Source: Ichthyophis bannanicus | Taxonomy: Eukaryota > Chordata > Amphibia > Gymnophiona > Ichthyophiidae | Reading direction: 5' to 3' | Assembly: GCA_033557465.1 (NCBI GenBank) | Contig: CM066037.1 | Span: forward strand, 514,654,686-514,718,685 | DNA length: 64,000 nucleotides | Shown: one piece after another, positions 22,034 to 32,187 of the stretch | Numbering within the stretch: the stretch's first letter is position 1 | Layout of the letters: each line of letters opens with the position of its first letter | Translations under genes and position numbers: made by a program | Notes under the pieces: generated by a model | Databases searched by the model: none | What the model was told of the DNA's origin: nothing | What the model saw: the letters and a program-made list of their open reading frames with translations, nothing else

Positions 22034-22451
22034 GTACACAGCTATATGCCCAATCTTGGAGTGTATATGGTTCCTGTCTTTCATAAAATTACCTCCTCAA
22101 TGTGTAGCTTTGCAAATAATTATGAGTAGTCCTAAAGCAAAATGTAACTGACAGAATTAAAGGAGGAAGCTTCATTAAAATCATTTCACGTTGGTTTAAA
22201 CTGGTGACAATATGCAATTTTCTTTGTTGCTATCCAACTATAATTTGGTACATTTACTGTTCACAAAGCAGAAAAATTCTACTTTTCCCTGCTAACTGCA
22301 ATAGGTTCAAAAGAATAGCCTGTCATATATTACAACATTTGAAGTGTCAGCCAAAAAAATACATTTTAAACATGCAGGAGAAGCTGAAAGGTCACCTTCC
22401 ATTATGATCCCTCTTTGCTTATGACAAGCTGTGTGATCTTGCTTAGATCAG
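22034..22451. other. No recognised feature
   Basis: AT-rich, no supported coding frame or repeat. Confidence 0.45.
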
Positions 22452-22929
22452 AAACTTTGGAGTATGTTTACTAAAGAGCATTAAGGACACACCTGTTAGC
22501 AAGAGATATTGGCAGCCATAAGGGTGTCATCGTGTGGTAAAGGCCAGGGCAGGTGGTAGGTGATCCAGTGGTAAGGCACTCGACTCCACTTATCGTGCGC
22601 TAACTGGACATCGGGCATTAAGGTGTCAAGTATGCACCTTAACGCCCGAAAACAGCAGTCACCATAACACAGGATAAGGGAGCCCCTGTGAAAATCAAAT
22701 ATGAGGGATGGAAGGAAAGGCAAGAGCTGATGGAGCCATCAGAACCATAATGTATCCTGTGTGTTAGTCAGTAAGTGGGATGAGCATGTGGAAGGCGGCT
22801 GTATTGTATCAGTGAGGGTTGCCACATAATACGTTGTAATGTCTGTGCGTGGCATAGGATTGAGAAGAAGTGTCTCTTGGCAGAGCCAGCAGCCCCACGA
22901 TGTGGGCATCAAAATGAGCAGGAGAGGTG

Positions 22930-23090
22930 ATGTGAAGCTGCAAGGGGGTAAACTGAAAGGCGGTGTCAGGAAATACTTTTTCACTGAAAGGGTGGTGGAT
23001 GCTTGGAATGCCCTCCCGATGGAAGTGGAGGGGGCAAATACAGTGACAGAATTCAAAATGGCATGGGACAGACACAGTGGATCCCTTTAT
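22930..23090 (+). pseudogene. CR1 C-terminal fragment
   Basis: It encodes RKYFFTERVVDAWNALPMEV then TVTEFKMAWDRHSGS, aligning with the last 50 codons of the CR1 at 17690-17810 but from a divergent subfamily. Confidence 0.8.
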
Positions 23091-23235
23091 GCAAATGCAA
23101 TGTGTGCCTTCGAGTCAGTCCTGACTCCTGGCGACCCAGAAGCTCCTGGGTTTTCTTGGCAGTGTCACTGGAAGTAGATTGCCAGGCCTTTCTTCCGAGG
23201 CAATGGAGGGTTAAGTGACTTGCCCAAGACCACAA
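23091..23235 (-). mobile_element. SINE-like piece
   Basis: GAGGGTTAAGTGACTTGCCC at the right end is the MIR-like core in reverse. The left part (GAGTCAGTCCTGACTCCTGG) resembles a SINE body not otherwise seen here. Confidence 0.45.
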
Positions 23236-23374
23236 TCCCTTTATAGCAACAGGATAAAACCAAAGTAAACTTAACTATCTCTTATATCTCAACAAATAGG
23301 GGTGACCTACATAGAACAGTAAGTACACCCATAAACAAAAGCATGGGGAGTGGTGACCTGCACGGAGCAGCAGG

Positions 23375-23458
23375 TGCACCTACTCTTGCCACCTTGCTGG
23401 GCAGACTAGATGGACCATACTGGTCTTTATCTGCCGTCATATACTATGTTACTATAAA
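23375..23458 (+). mobile_element. CR1 3' tail
   Basis: GGCAGACTAGATGGACCATA then CTGGTCTTTATCTGCCGTCA and TACTATGTTACTAT is the counterpart of the CR1 3' end at 17845-17898 from another subfamily. Confidence 0.7.
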
Positions 23459-24354
23459 GTCATGCTGTCAGATGGGCATATGTGCAATGTGTAAGTTTGA
23501 AGACCCAATATGCTATTGTAACACATAAAAAGGTAGAAGAATGTGTGTCCTCCAGTCAATGCAGACCCTGGACTGTTCCTGGCAGTATGATGAAGTGAGT
23601 GCCCCACAGTTACAAAGCAAACAAGTAGGAGTCAAACCTTGGTTTGCTGCTTACCGAGCTAGTGCTGTAACCATTAGACCACACATCCACATACTTCGCT
23701 ATAGCACTATCTAGAAGCAAACAGACTACAGCTCCCTGCCTGCAATGGGGGAAAACTAGGACATGCAATAACGTAGCTGCCACAGTCTGAGACAGTGGTG
23801 CACCACACCTAGGGCCTGCCTTCAACGTACATGCAGTACACACTGTACTGCATACCTAATACTCGAGCTGCATAACAGACACACAGCTGTATGAAACATG
23901 CAGTTTCCAAAGGCCATGCCACATGTGAGGCCAAGATGCCCTTCCCCCACTGTACCTCCCACGCCAAACAGTCGCATGCAGATGTCCTCTGTGTCACAGT
24001 GTGGCAGTGACCCCTTAGGCAGGGTGTACAGGGCACACAGTCTCTTATCACCTGCTGTACACTGCAAGATAGGTGCATCTGCACACACACCTAACGCAAG
24101 CCACATTCATGATACCTGTGGTCCTTAGTGTATGGCTGATTTGGGTAATGAGCTTCACCTGAGAGCACCTCCTGTCTTTTAAGATGTGTAAGCACCTATA
24201 AAGCTACGATTATCCCAGGGGTGGGTGGCTGTGGGGAGGGAGGGAGGGAAATAACACTTATTAAAAGAGGGCTGCTACACAGTACCCTGTCTTGTGCTGC
24301 TGAGTTAAGCTATATTCTGATTTGATTTAAATTATAGCTCTTAGCTGCTGCTAG

Positions 24355-24915
24355 GCTCTAACTTCTTATGAAATTTAAACTACAAGCTCTCTGCTGGGTT
24401 CTAAATTTAACCAGAAAGCTCTTTTCTTGTTTTAAATTTAAGCTAAAAGTACTTTGCTGATGCTAGGCCCTGAGTGACTATTAAATTTAGACTACAAGCT
24501 CTCTGCTGGGTTCCAAATGTAACCAGAAAGCTCTTTTCTGTGTTTTAAATTTAAGCTAAAAGTACTTTGCTGATGCTAGGCCCTGAGTGACTATTAAATT
24601 TAAACTACAAGCTCTCTGCTGGGTATGAAATGTAACCAGAAAGTTCTCTGTGTTTTAAAACTAAAAGTAATTTTCTGATGCTAGGCCCTGAGTGACTATT
24701 AAATGTAAACTACAAGCTCTCTGCTGGGTTCCAAATGTAACCAGAAAGCTCTCTTCTGTGTTTTAAATTTAAACTAAAAGTACTTTGCTGTTACTAGGCC
24801 CTGAGTGACTATTAAATTTAAACTACAAGCTCTCTGCTGAGTATGAAATGTAACCAGAAAGTTCTCCTCTGTATTTTAAATTTAAACTTAAACTGCTGCT
24901 ACTAGGCCCTGACTG
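24355..24915. repeat. Tandem array, ~112-bp unit, five copies
   Basis: TACAAGCTCTCTGCTGGG recurs at about 24381, 24493, 24606, 24711 and 24823. Each copy continues with AACCAGAAAG, a TTTTAAATTTAA-like stretch and GCTAGGCCCTGAGTGACT. A degenerate partial copy precedes from about 24300. No open frame runs through it. Confidence 0.9.
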
Positions 24916-25320
24916 ATTTAACAAAAATAGTGGATTCACAGATTAATTAGCTTTAATACAAAGATTTCCTTTTAGAAAATTACCAGAATTATATACTCAC
25001 AGTTGCAGATCTCTCTCCAGAAGTAACAGTCCCTTTTTCTAGTCCTTGTCCAGAATCAGATAAGTTGGTGTATTCACTTACTTTCTCAAATTTGTCCAAA
25101 GACATTAGAAAGATTTTGGAGGTTTAAAGGCACATTCTCTCCACTGTCCCCTCACTCTGTAATAGTGCACTAACGGTTGCACACAAAAGATGTTCTAACC
25201 TTGCTAGCATTCTGGTTCCATCTGCACTCTCGATGCCCCGGCCTATATCTAACATTAAGGTTCACTTTCTTCTCTCTAAGCCTCCCATCCATCCACCCTG
25301 GCAGAATGGGACCTCAACAT
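24916..25320. other. No recognised feature
   Basis: Unassigned sequence between the tandem array and the SINE. Confidence 0.45.
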
Positions 25321-25614
25321 GGAGGGAAGAGTGGCTCAGTGGTTGGGACAGGTTACCTCAGGCCGGAGGGCCAGGGGTTCAATTCCTGCATGGGGACAAG
25401 TAACCTCAGGCCGGAAAGACTGGGGTCTCTAGTCCCATGGCTGCTCCTTGTGGCCTTGGGCAAGCCACTTAACCCTCCATTGCCTCAGGTACACTTAGAT
25501 TGTGAGCCCTTCAGGGACAAGGGAATAAAAAAGTACCTGTTAGTATACATGTAAACCGCTCTGATGCATAAGTAAAGGGTGGTATAAATGCCTAAACCAT
25601 AACCATAACCATAA
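25321..25614 (+). mobile_element. tRNA-headed SINE with MIR-like core
   Basis: The head has GAGTGGCTCAGTGGTTGGGA and B box GGGGTTCAATTCC; the core has CTTGGGCAAGCCACTTAACC; the tail has TGTGAGCCCTTCAGGGAC and TGTAAACCGCTCTGATGC. It ends in (CCATAA)n. It is a longer version of the copy at 6732, including the GAGCCCTTCAGGGACA segment that the shorter copies lack. Confidence 0.92.
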
Positions 25615-26242
25615 CATGGTTCTGACGCAGTTCACAAAGCCACCTTTTGAATCTCTGGCTAATTGCCATTTGAGTTATCTCTCCTGGAAGGTTGTCTTTC
25701 TGGTGGCACTCACCTCTGCCCATAGAGTCAATGAACCTCAGGCCTTGGTGACCGAGCCACCTTACACCAGGTTCTACAAGAATAGGGTCGTGTTTTGCAC
25801 CCACTCTAAATTCCTTCCAAGATGGTATCCACCTTCCACCTCAACCAGGAAGAGGTGCTCCCCAACTTCTTTCCATGGCCCCATGCTGACAAGGCGGCTG
25901 CCATTCTCCATACTCTGTATTGTATGAGGCCCTATCCTTCTACCTGCAATGTACCCAGAGCCACTGCAAAGCCTCACAGCTTTTAGTTTCCTATGATCCA
26001 AGTCAACTGGGGGAGGCTGTTACCAACAGACCCTGCCCACCTGGGTGGTGGACTGCATCACCTTCGCCCACAATCAGGCCGGGCTCTTGTTGGAGTGCTG
26101 GGTCATGGCGTACAACGTCAGGGCTATGGCAACCTCAGTTGAAAGCCTATGCTCTGTCCCTATGGCAGACATCTGCCGGGCTGCCACCTGGGCCTCATTT
26201 CACATTTTTGCAGCTCACTACTGCCTGGAGAGGGAGTCCTGA
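25615..26242 (+). pseudogene. DIRS-type tyrosine recombinase, C-terminal part
   Basis: DIRS elements integrate with a tyrosine recombinase instead of a DDE integrase. In shifting frames the segment encodes VVFLVALTSAHRVNEPQALV, PPYTRFYKNRVVF, EFLP-like KFLPRWY and, at 26165-26241, ADICRAATWASFHIFAAHYC. The last is the conserved C-terminal motif preceding the catalytic tyrosine region, and a stop follows. Frameshifts lie between the blocks, and the N-terminal part and the RT are absent here. DIRS RT pieces occur separately at 36061-36950. Confidence 0.85.
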
Positions 26243-27296
26243 TGGGACGACGCCTTCGGCCAGGCCGCACTCTGTAATCTGTTTGGGTTTAGGCAACTCC
26301 TATCCTTCGACCCTTCTTGTTCAGTCTACCAGAGGGATGGTTCTGGGATGGGACTGACAATAGAAAAAAAGAAGTTGGGGGAGTGAGGATGGAGATGGGA
26401 AAAGATACTTTGAGTGGGAGGGAAGAAAAATCTACCATTGGCCGGATATTGGAAGAGTAAATGGGGATTGAGGATGGAGGGGTGAAATTTCGGTGGATGA
26501 AAAAGGAATAAAGCAAGAAATGGAGGAAAGATCTAAAGGGGAAAGATCAGTATGTTAGGGCAGCTGTAGAGAGAGGGAATGGAAAAAACTCGAAGAGAGA
26601 AGAAAGGAATGGACAGCAGACAATGGAGAGTTAATCGAAGACATGAAGAAACCAGAAGAAAGCGACTGGAGCAATAGCGACTGAAAAATAAAATGCTCAA
26701 ACAATAAAAGGTAGACAAATACTTTTTTATTTTGAATTTAATAACTGGAATGTTTCAGCTCTGGGAAATGTGCATCGCTAACATATTTGCATTTTGTTTA
26801 GTTACAAGAGGAAATTAATTTATCGTTTTATTTCTCCAGTGTTGTTGTACATTCCAAGTTTGGCTTTTGGGTTTCCCAGTTAAATTATTCTCTTAATATT
26901 TCTAAATTGTGATCCCTTGTTCTATGTTTGGTGATGGTCTATGTTTTGCATGTGTAACCGAGCTGCGGTATTCTGTTCATGTAGTTTCTATGTGACACAA
27001 TCCCACTTGTTCTCTTTCCCCAGTATGAGATGTATTGGTATTCTCTGAGATGTATTGGTTTAATTGCAATGTTTGATAGGTAGGGTTTGGTGCTTTGTGA
27101 GTCCTAGTAGTGCTGTTATGATATGCCGGGTTTGCTATAAGTTCTAAATGATCAGGGTTAATAGTACTTCCTAATTTTCCTGGAGTATAGTAATGTAGAA
27201 ATCTGGTAATCTTTCTTTATCCTCAATGTCCATGCAAATGGTATTCAGATACTCATTAAGAGGCATGTTTAGAAGTTAATGCACATTCACTGCTAG
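26243..27296. other. No recognised feature, possibly DIRS downstream sequence
   Basis: Purine-rich then AT-rich sequence. No coding frame is supported. The last few bases before 27301 match the CR1 tail interrupted by the Ty3 element. Confidence 0.45.
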
Positions 27297-27300
27297 GTAC

Positions 27301-28819
27301 TGTCACACCCTCATCGGGCCCCTCCGGTGGAGACTGGTATTATGGCTTAATACCTTTTCTTGGCTTTCTATATGCTATAGATAGCCCTGCCTGGCCCTCT
27401 GTGGGTGGTAGTTGTACCGTTTTCTTGTAATCACTCAAACACACAGTTCACACTTTAAATCAAGGGCTTTATTCCCCCGTCCAATGAGGTATTCTTTTTC
27501 TTGAAGAACAAAATAATCAAAAGCCACTCTGGCAAATAACAGAAGCAAACATTGAACAAAAAGTGCTTTCCTCAGCTTTAACTTTTTAACAAAAGATATA
27601 AACAGTTCTCTTCATGAGCACTTAATCCTTTTCTTTTGCTGATATAACTCTATCATGATTCACTTTATACCATTCAACTTCTGCCAGTTACTGTGTTGCT
27701 GTTTAAACCTTCCTTGTACATATATTTTTCTTATCTCAATGAAAACTCTTCCTCTTCAGTTGTCACTAACGAGCATTCCATGGGTTCAGTGTTATCTGGT
27801 ACATTAGAAATATCATGTGGCATTAAAGGATAACCATTTGTACCTACGTTTTCTGTAGCAGCTGTCCTGCCGAGCTCACTCTGGTTAATCACGTCAGCTA
27901 CGTGACTGCTTCCTGGCTTTAGGCTAAAACACTGCTGGGTATTACCGTATACTCTGGATAATGGCTTGTAAGAGCACTCCTCCTGTGTAAAGCTATGAGG
28001 TAACTGCCCATAAACACTGGTATTAGAGTCAAACAGCTTGTGTCCTGCCTTGAATGGGTTAAAGGCTAATTCCTCTGATACAGCTGTGGGAGTTTTCAGT
28101 GCTGACAACGGCACTCGAGAGAAGTCTGAGCATTTAAAGTTGCTAGCAGAATTATAAGGTAAGAGACCTTCCTTTCTCTTGTAACTGCCCTTACAAGGAA
28201 AGAAGTTGTTTCCTTTTCCCTTTATCTCTGCTCTAGGCTGGCTTCTTCTATCAATCCTGGACTTAGCCCATTCGGGTGTAAAACAGTCCTGTTCCACTTT
28301 GAATGCCTTGCTTCCTGCAACAGGATTCCTCCCTCTTCTCTTCTGGCTTTCACACACACACTCTGTGTTTAACAGCTGATCTCCACACGTACTCACATAG
28401 TCCTGAGACTCATTCAAGCTGTCCTCTGGTATACGTTGCTGACACTCTCTCTCATTTCCTTCCTTCCACCAACTTTGGTCCTGGAGATGAGATTGGATTA
28501 CTGTGTCTCTTTCTCTTTCCCTCCGTTCCCACGACTGAGGTTGTTGCTTCCACCTCTGTCCGTGCTCACTCTCCCTCACTGCTTGTGAGTGTGCCTTATG
28601 TATCTGTCCCCGGGTTCCACCCCTTCTCAGCTGATCCCTATCAGGTAAATCAACCTCCATTCTCATGCTGGCTGGGTGTGTCTTTTTACCCTTTTCCCAC
28701 GTGTGCGGTGGTCGCTCATAGCAACTATTTGACATGTTTTTGTTTACCTCATCAGGTTCTGCCTGATTTTCTCCGTTAATCTCCATTTCCTCTGGGTCCC
28801 CTGGGTTTACCTTGTGACA
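27301..28819 (-). repeat. 3' LTR of the Ty3/Gmr1-like element
   Basis: The partner of the LTR at 32516-34031. Small differences include one base in a T-run near 27729, a short indel near 27598 and several substitutions near 27650-27680. The coding part differs at very few places (for example K/T at 28191 versus 33404). Confidence 0.95.
27464..27476 (-). terminator. Polyadenylation signal in LTR
   Basis: The minus strand reads GGGAATAAAGCCC. The same context occurs at 32680-32692, and AATAAAGCC occurs in the solo LTR near 48132. It marks the probable R/U5 boundary region. Confidence 0.7.
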
Positions 28820-29617
28820 CATTCCCCCCCTTAAAACATTACTTGCTGCCGCCATTTCCGATGGACAGCATGTAATTCGTGAGAGCGCGTCCGCGTTACC
28901 ATGCAGTTTTCCCGCTCGATGTTGAACCTTGAAATGAAAAGCCTGCAGAGCCAAATGCCACCGGGTTAGTCTGGCATTGTTATTTTTCATCTGATGTAGC
29001 CATTTTAATGGGGCATGATCAGTTATTAATATGAATTGCCTCCCAGTGAGATAAAAACGAAAAGCTTCAATAGCCCACTTAATAGCCAGGCATTCTCTCT
29101 CTATTGTAGCATAGTTCCTTTCCGCGGGAGAGAGCTTCCTACTGAGATAGGCCACAGGATGCTCGCTGCCCTCGAATATCTGGGACATCACCGCCCCTAA
29201 CCCCGTGTCTGATGCGTCAGTTTGTAGTATAAAGGGCAGGTTAAAATCAATGCCTCGTAAGATCGGGGCTTTACACAATTTCTCTTTAAGGATCCTAAAT
29301 GCTATCTCTGCCTCGGGAGTCCACCTAACCTTATTTGGCGCATTTTTCTTTAACATCTCTGTAAAGAGAAAGCTTTCTTCCGCAAAGTGAGGTATGAAGC
29401 GGCGATAATAACCTAATAATCCTAGGAAACTCCTCACTTGTTTTTTGGTACTGGGCCTAGGGAATTCCTGCACACTTTTTATTTTACTGGCCAATGGCTT
29501 TACCACGCCTCGTCCGATCATGTGGCCTAGATATTTAGCCTCCTCTGTGGCGAACATACATTTGTCCGGATTAAGTGTGAGGCCTGCCCTTCTGAAAGCT
29601 CTGAGAACCCCCCTCAA
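27731..29617 (-). CDS. RT C-terminus, RNase H and LTR-encoded extension
   Basis: The frame continues pol after the homopolymer lesion: KCMFATEEAKYLGHMI, FLGLLGYYRRFIPHFA (RT thumb/connection), then RNase H at about 125-245 with acidic residues in QTDAS, ERECLA, ITDHAPL and NADALSR. Only about 22 residues follow before the polypurine tract, encoded as LRGGM. Codon 267 (TGT) is the first triplet of the 3' LTR, and the frame runs another 362 codons inside the LTR to a stop at 27731. No integrase zinc finger or DDE core occurs between RNase H and LTR. The LTR-coded part is hydrophilic, W/R/E/Q-rich (SWERRERERD, SWWKEGNERE), and ends EPMECSLVTTEEEEFSLR. Whether the extension is made as a Pol fusion or as a separate product cannot be told. 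Confidence 0.85.
   Translation of the reverse strand: MRGVLRAFRRAGLTLNPDKCMFATEEAKYLGHMIGRGVVKPLASKIKSVQEFPRPSTKKQVRSFLGLLGYYRRFIPHFAEESFLFTEMLKKNAPNKVRWTPEAEIAFRILKEKLCKAPILRGIDFNLPFILQTDASDTGLGAVMSQIFEGSEHPVAYLSRKLSPAERNYATIERECLAIKWAIEAFRFYLTGRQFILITDHAPLKWLHQMKNNNARLTRWHLALQAFHFKVQHRAGKLHGNADALSRITCCPSEMAAASNVLRGGMCHKVNPGDPEEMEINGENQAEPDEVNKNMSNSCYERPPHTWEKGKKTHPASMRMEVDLPDRDQLRRGGTRGQIHKAHSQAVRESEHGQRWKQQPQSWERRERERDTVIQSHLQDQSWWKEGNERECQQRIPEDSLNESQDYVSTCGDQLLNTECVCESQKRRGRNPVAGSKAFKVEQDCFTPEWAKSRIDRRSQPRAEIKGKGNNFFPCKGSYKRKEGLLPYNSASNFKCSDFSRVPLSALKTPTAVSEELAFNPFKAGHKLFDSNTSVYGQLPHSFTQEECSYKPLSRVYGNTQQCFSLKPGSSHVADVINQSELGRTAATENVGTNGYPLMPHDISNVPDNTEPMECSLVTTEEEEFSLR
28820..28836 (-). 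promoter_or_regulatory. Polypurine tract
   Basis: The minus strand reads TTTTAAGGGGGGGAATG immediately before the 3' LTR TGTCAC. This is the normal plus-strand primer position. Its bases also encode the in-frame LRGGM junction and supply an ATG directly before the LTR frame. Confidence 0.9.
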
Positions 29618-32168
29618 CCCTAGTAAGGTGTTGTGGCCATGTTGTGCTGTAGATTACTACGTCGTCCATGTACGCAAGAGCGTATTCATGGTGTGGACGT
29701 AGAACCTGGTCTACCAGCCGTTGGCACGTGGCCGCGGCTCCCTGTAACCCAAACGGCATTCGCCGAAATTGGTACAGTCCAATAGGTGTAGAAAATGCCG
29801 TTTTGGGTTTCGAATCCCTGGTCAATGGGATTTGCCAGTACCCTTTACTCATGTCTAATGTGGTTAAGTATTTCGCCTGCCCCAAACGATCTAGTAGGTC
29901 GTCTATCCGGGGCATGGGATACGCATCAAACTGCGATATGTCATTGAGCTGTCGGAAGTCTATACAGAACCTTAAAGTTCCGTTGGGTTTGGGTACCAGT
30001 ACTATCGGACTGGACCATGGGCTCCTGGACTCCTCTATTATGCCTGTAGCGAGCATTTCCTTTACTTGGGCAATTACTTCTTGGGTTCTAGACTCGGCCA
30101 TTCTATATGGTCGTTGCCTTATAACCCGTCCAGGAGTCGTGATGATTTCGTGGGCTACAAGATGTGTTTCTTCTCCGGGTAGGGTAGTTAATACGTCAGA
30201 GAATTTTACTAGTAACCGCATTAACTCCTGTTGTTGTTGAGGGGTTAAGTCCGTGCCCATCTTAGGAGAGGGTCTTTTAGCCCAATCCGCTAGTTGGGGT
30301 CCTAAATCTTCTTCCAGCCTTTCCTCCCCTAAGGCCGTTAAGCTGTTTACCTCCCGCATCCCCGTGGAGCCAAATCCATTCTTCCCTCTTTCTGTGGATG
30401 ATAAGGAGGGTACTTCCTCAACAATTGGGAACCCTACGCGCTCACAAATTAGCTGTGCCACTCTATCACCAGTATGTATTTTGAAATCTTTGTCCCCAAA
30501 ATTAAATAGTAGGACCTTTACCGGGCCTCGATAATCCGGGTCAATAACTCCCGCACCCACATCTATCGAGTACCGTACCGCTAGACCCGATCTCGGAGCT
30601 ATGCGGCCGTAACACCCTTCCGGCACTTTAACCTGAATGCCAGTGTCTATTAATGCCTTCCCACCTTTAACCACTACCGCGTTCTCTGCACTAAAGAGAT
30701 CGTATCCCGCAGCTACTGCGGATGCTCTCTTTGGGCCCTTAGCATGTTCAGTAATTTTACAAAATTGTAGAGTAAACTTTGGCTTTACTGGCGTAGGCGA
30801 TTCCCGGGCCTGTGACTCCCTTTTTAGTGGTTTTCCAAAAAGTGGGCTGGGAATACTAGCTATTATAGCTTCTGCCTGTACTTCCTTAGCTGCTGAGGGA
30901 CACGGTGTGGCTGCAGGGACCAATATTTCTTGTAAATCCTTCTCCATTTCTCGGCAGAAGGGAAGCCAGTCCCGCCCAAGGACAACCGCATATGGTAAGT
31001 TGGGTACCACTGCTATCAGCATTTGGTGTATGGCCCCTAAACCCTGTATGCCTACCTCATACAATGGATAGTGGGACGCTTCTCCATGAACGCATCGTAT
31101 GCGCACTTGACCCTCTACTTGATTCGAGGGGAATGACCGATGCTTCTCTATGATACTCCAAAAATCTTGCGAGATCATACTTTGATCCGCCCCTGAATCA
31201 AGTAGAGCTAAGACCAGTACTCCCTCCACCCGAACCATTTGAACAAATCCCTCAGGTATTGGTTCCTCCTTTTCTATTACAAGGGCCGTCTTAACCTTAC
31301 ATTCTCCTCGAATGTGTCCAGGCTTTCCACATTTGTAACATTTCTTAATGTTTGTGGAGGAAACCTCTTTGGCCATATTACCACTAGGTGCCTTAATTCT
31401 TTCATACCTCTTCCATTCATCTGATTCATCCATACCTGCTACTTTTAAAAGGTTTACCCTGGATGTATCAGTTCTCTTAGCTTCCCTGAATACTTCAGCC
31501 ATCCTAGTTGCTTCCTCCATATTGGAGCAATTCTGTAACGTAAGAAACGTTTTCATCTCTGGGGTTACTGCCAACAAGAACTGTTCTAGAATAATTTCGT
31601 CTAGAATTGATTCTACTGGTTTTCCCTCTGGATCTAACCATTTATAGGCAAGATTCCTAAGCCTTTGATACAATGCTTTCGGGGTTTCAGTTATATGCAT
31701 GTGTGCCTCTCTAAACAATCGCCTATAATGCCTAGGTGAAAGGCCTAGTCTGTCTTTTACAGCCCTTTTAATTTCTACATAATTATTAGCCAGGCTGGCC
31801 GGCATAGCTTTAAATGCAGACAAAGCTTCACCGCTTAGGGTCATTGCAAACCGCATTGCCCATTGCTCAGATGGCCATTGAAGATTACTAGCAATCCTCT
31901 CAAAAGCTTCTATAAAATCATCCGGATTGTCCTCCGGTTTTAACTGTCCCAAAGACAAAGCAAAGTTAGTGTTCATCTCTACTTGCGGTATTGATGTAGT
32001 ACGTGCTACTTCTTCACCAGTTTTTTTCAGCAGAGCGTCCACAGCTTCTAATAGCGGCCTTTGCTGCTCCCTCGCAGAAGCTATGTATTGCTCCTGTAAA
32101 TGCTGCACCATTCGGGCTTGCTTGTCCCACTGTTCAGCTATCCACGACATCACGTCCTGTGGTTCCAT
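29571..32168 (-). CDS. Gag-protease-dUTPase-RT polyprotein (pol part frameshifted)
   Basis: The start is taken at MEPQDV (32168); the frame is open further upstream by 17 codons to 32219. Residue numbers here count from 32219. A SCAN-like capsid segment lies at about 165-250 (YRRLFREAH, LRNLAYKWLDPE, ILEQFLLAVTPEM). The zinc knuckle CYKCGKPGHIRGEC is at 294-307. An aspartic protease has LLDSGADQSM at 339-348 and VVLGRDWL at 412-419. A complete dUTPase spans about 482-621 with all five motifs (AAGYDLFS, PRSGLA, GVIDPDYRG, RVAQLI, GFGSTG). RT follows from about 700 with LVPKPNGTLRFCIDFRQLN, LDMSKGYWQIPL, MPFGL and YMDD at 850-853. In Gmr1-like elements the slot between protease and RT holds integrase; here it holds dUTPase. 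The frame is lost near residue 868 in a six-base homopolymer (29608-29613), after which RT and RNase H continue in the next ORF. Confidence 0.92.
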   Translation of the reverse strand: MEPQDVMSWIAEQWDKQARMVQHLQEQYIASAREQQRPLLEAVDALLKKTGEEVARTTSIPQVEMNTNFALSLGQLKPEDNPDDFIEAFERIASNLQWPSEQWAMRFAMTLSGEALSAFKAMPASLANNYVEIKRAVKDRLGLSPRHYRRLFREAHMHITETPKALYQRLRNLAYKWLDPEGKPVESILDEIILEQFLLAVTPEMKTFLTLQNCSNMEEATRMAEVFREAKRTDTSRVNLLKVAGMDESDEWKRYERIKAPSGNMAKEVSSTNIKKCYKCGKPGHIRGECKVKTALVIEKEEPIPEGFVQMVRVEGVLVLALLDSGADQSMISQDFWSIIEKHRSFPSNQVEGQVRIRCVHGEASHYPLYEVGIQGLGAIHQMLIAVVPNLPYAVVLGRDWLPFCREMEKDLQEILVPAATPCPSAAKEVQAEAIIASIPSPLFGKPLKRESQARESPTPVKPKFTLQFCKITEHAKGPKRASAVAAGYDLFSAENAVVVKGGKALIDTGIQVKVPEGCYGRIAPRSGLAVRYSIDVGAGVIDPDYRGPVKVLLFNFGDKDFKIHTGDRVAQLICERVGFPIVEEVPSLSSTERGKNGFGSTGMREVNSLTALGEERLEEDLGPQLADWAKRPSPKMGTDLTPQQQQELMRLLVKFSDVLTTLPGEETHLVAHEIITTPGRVIRQRPYRMAESRTQEVIAQVKEMLATGIIEESRSPWSSPIVLVPKPNGTLRFCIDFRQLNDISQFDAYPMPRIDDLLDRLGQAKYLTTLDMSKGYWQIPLTRDSKPKTAFSTPIGLYQFRRMPFGLQGAAATCQRLVDQVLRPHHEYALAYMDDVVIYSTTWPQHLTRVEGGSQSFQKGRPHT

Positions 32169-32187
32169 CTTCTCCAGACGCTGTTCC

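Larger units (their letters stand above)
22452..24135. mobile_element. Relic of the Harbinger-like element family
   Basis: The left end GGAGTATGTTTACTAAA is a one-base variant of the terminal repeat GGGGTATGTTTACTAAA found at 42864, 51760 and 57378. The interior has the same texture as those elements: tRNA-like modules (minus strand near 23615-23695 with AATGGTTACAGCACTAG and a B-box-like AGGTTTGACTCC) and GC-rich non-coding sequence. CR1 and SINE pieces lie within. No right terminal repeat was found, so the end coordinate is only a guess. Confidence 0.45.

Noticed and set aside
24355..24915. CRISPR array
   Set aside because: Units of about 112 bp are repeated whole without unique spacers; this is a eukaryotic tandem repeat.
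28303..28779. 158-codon plus-strand frame, repeated at 33515-33991
   Set aside because: Present twice only because it lies antisense in the two LTRs; composition follows the opposite-strand gene.
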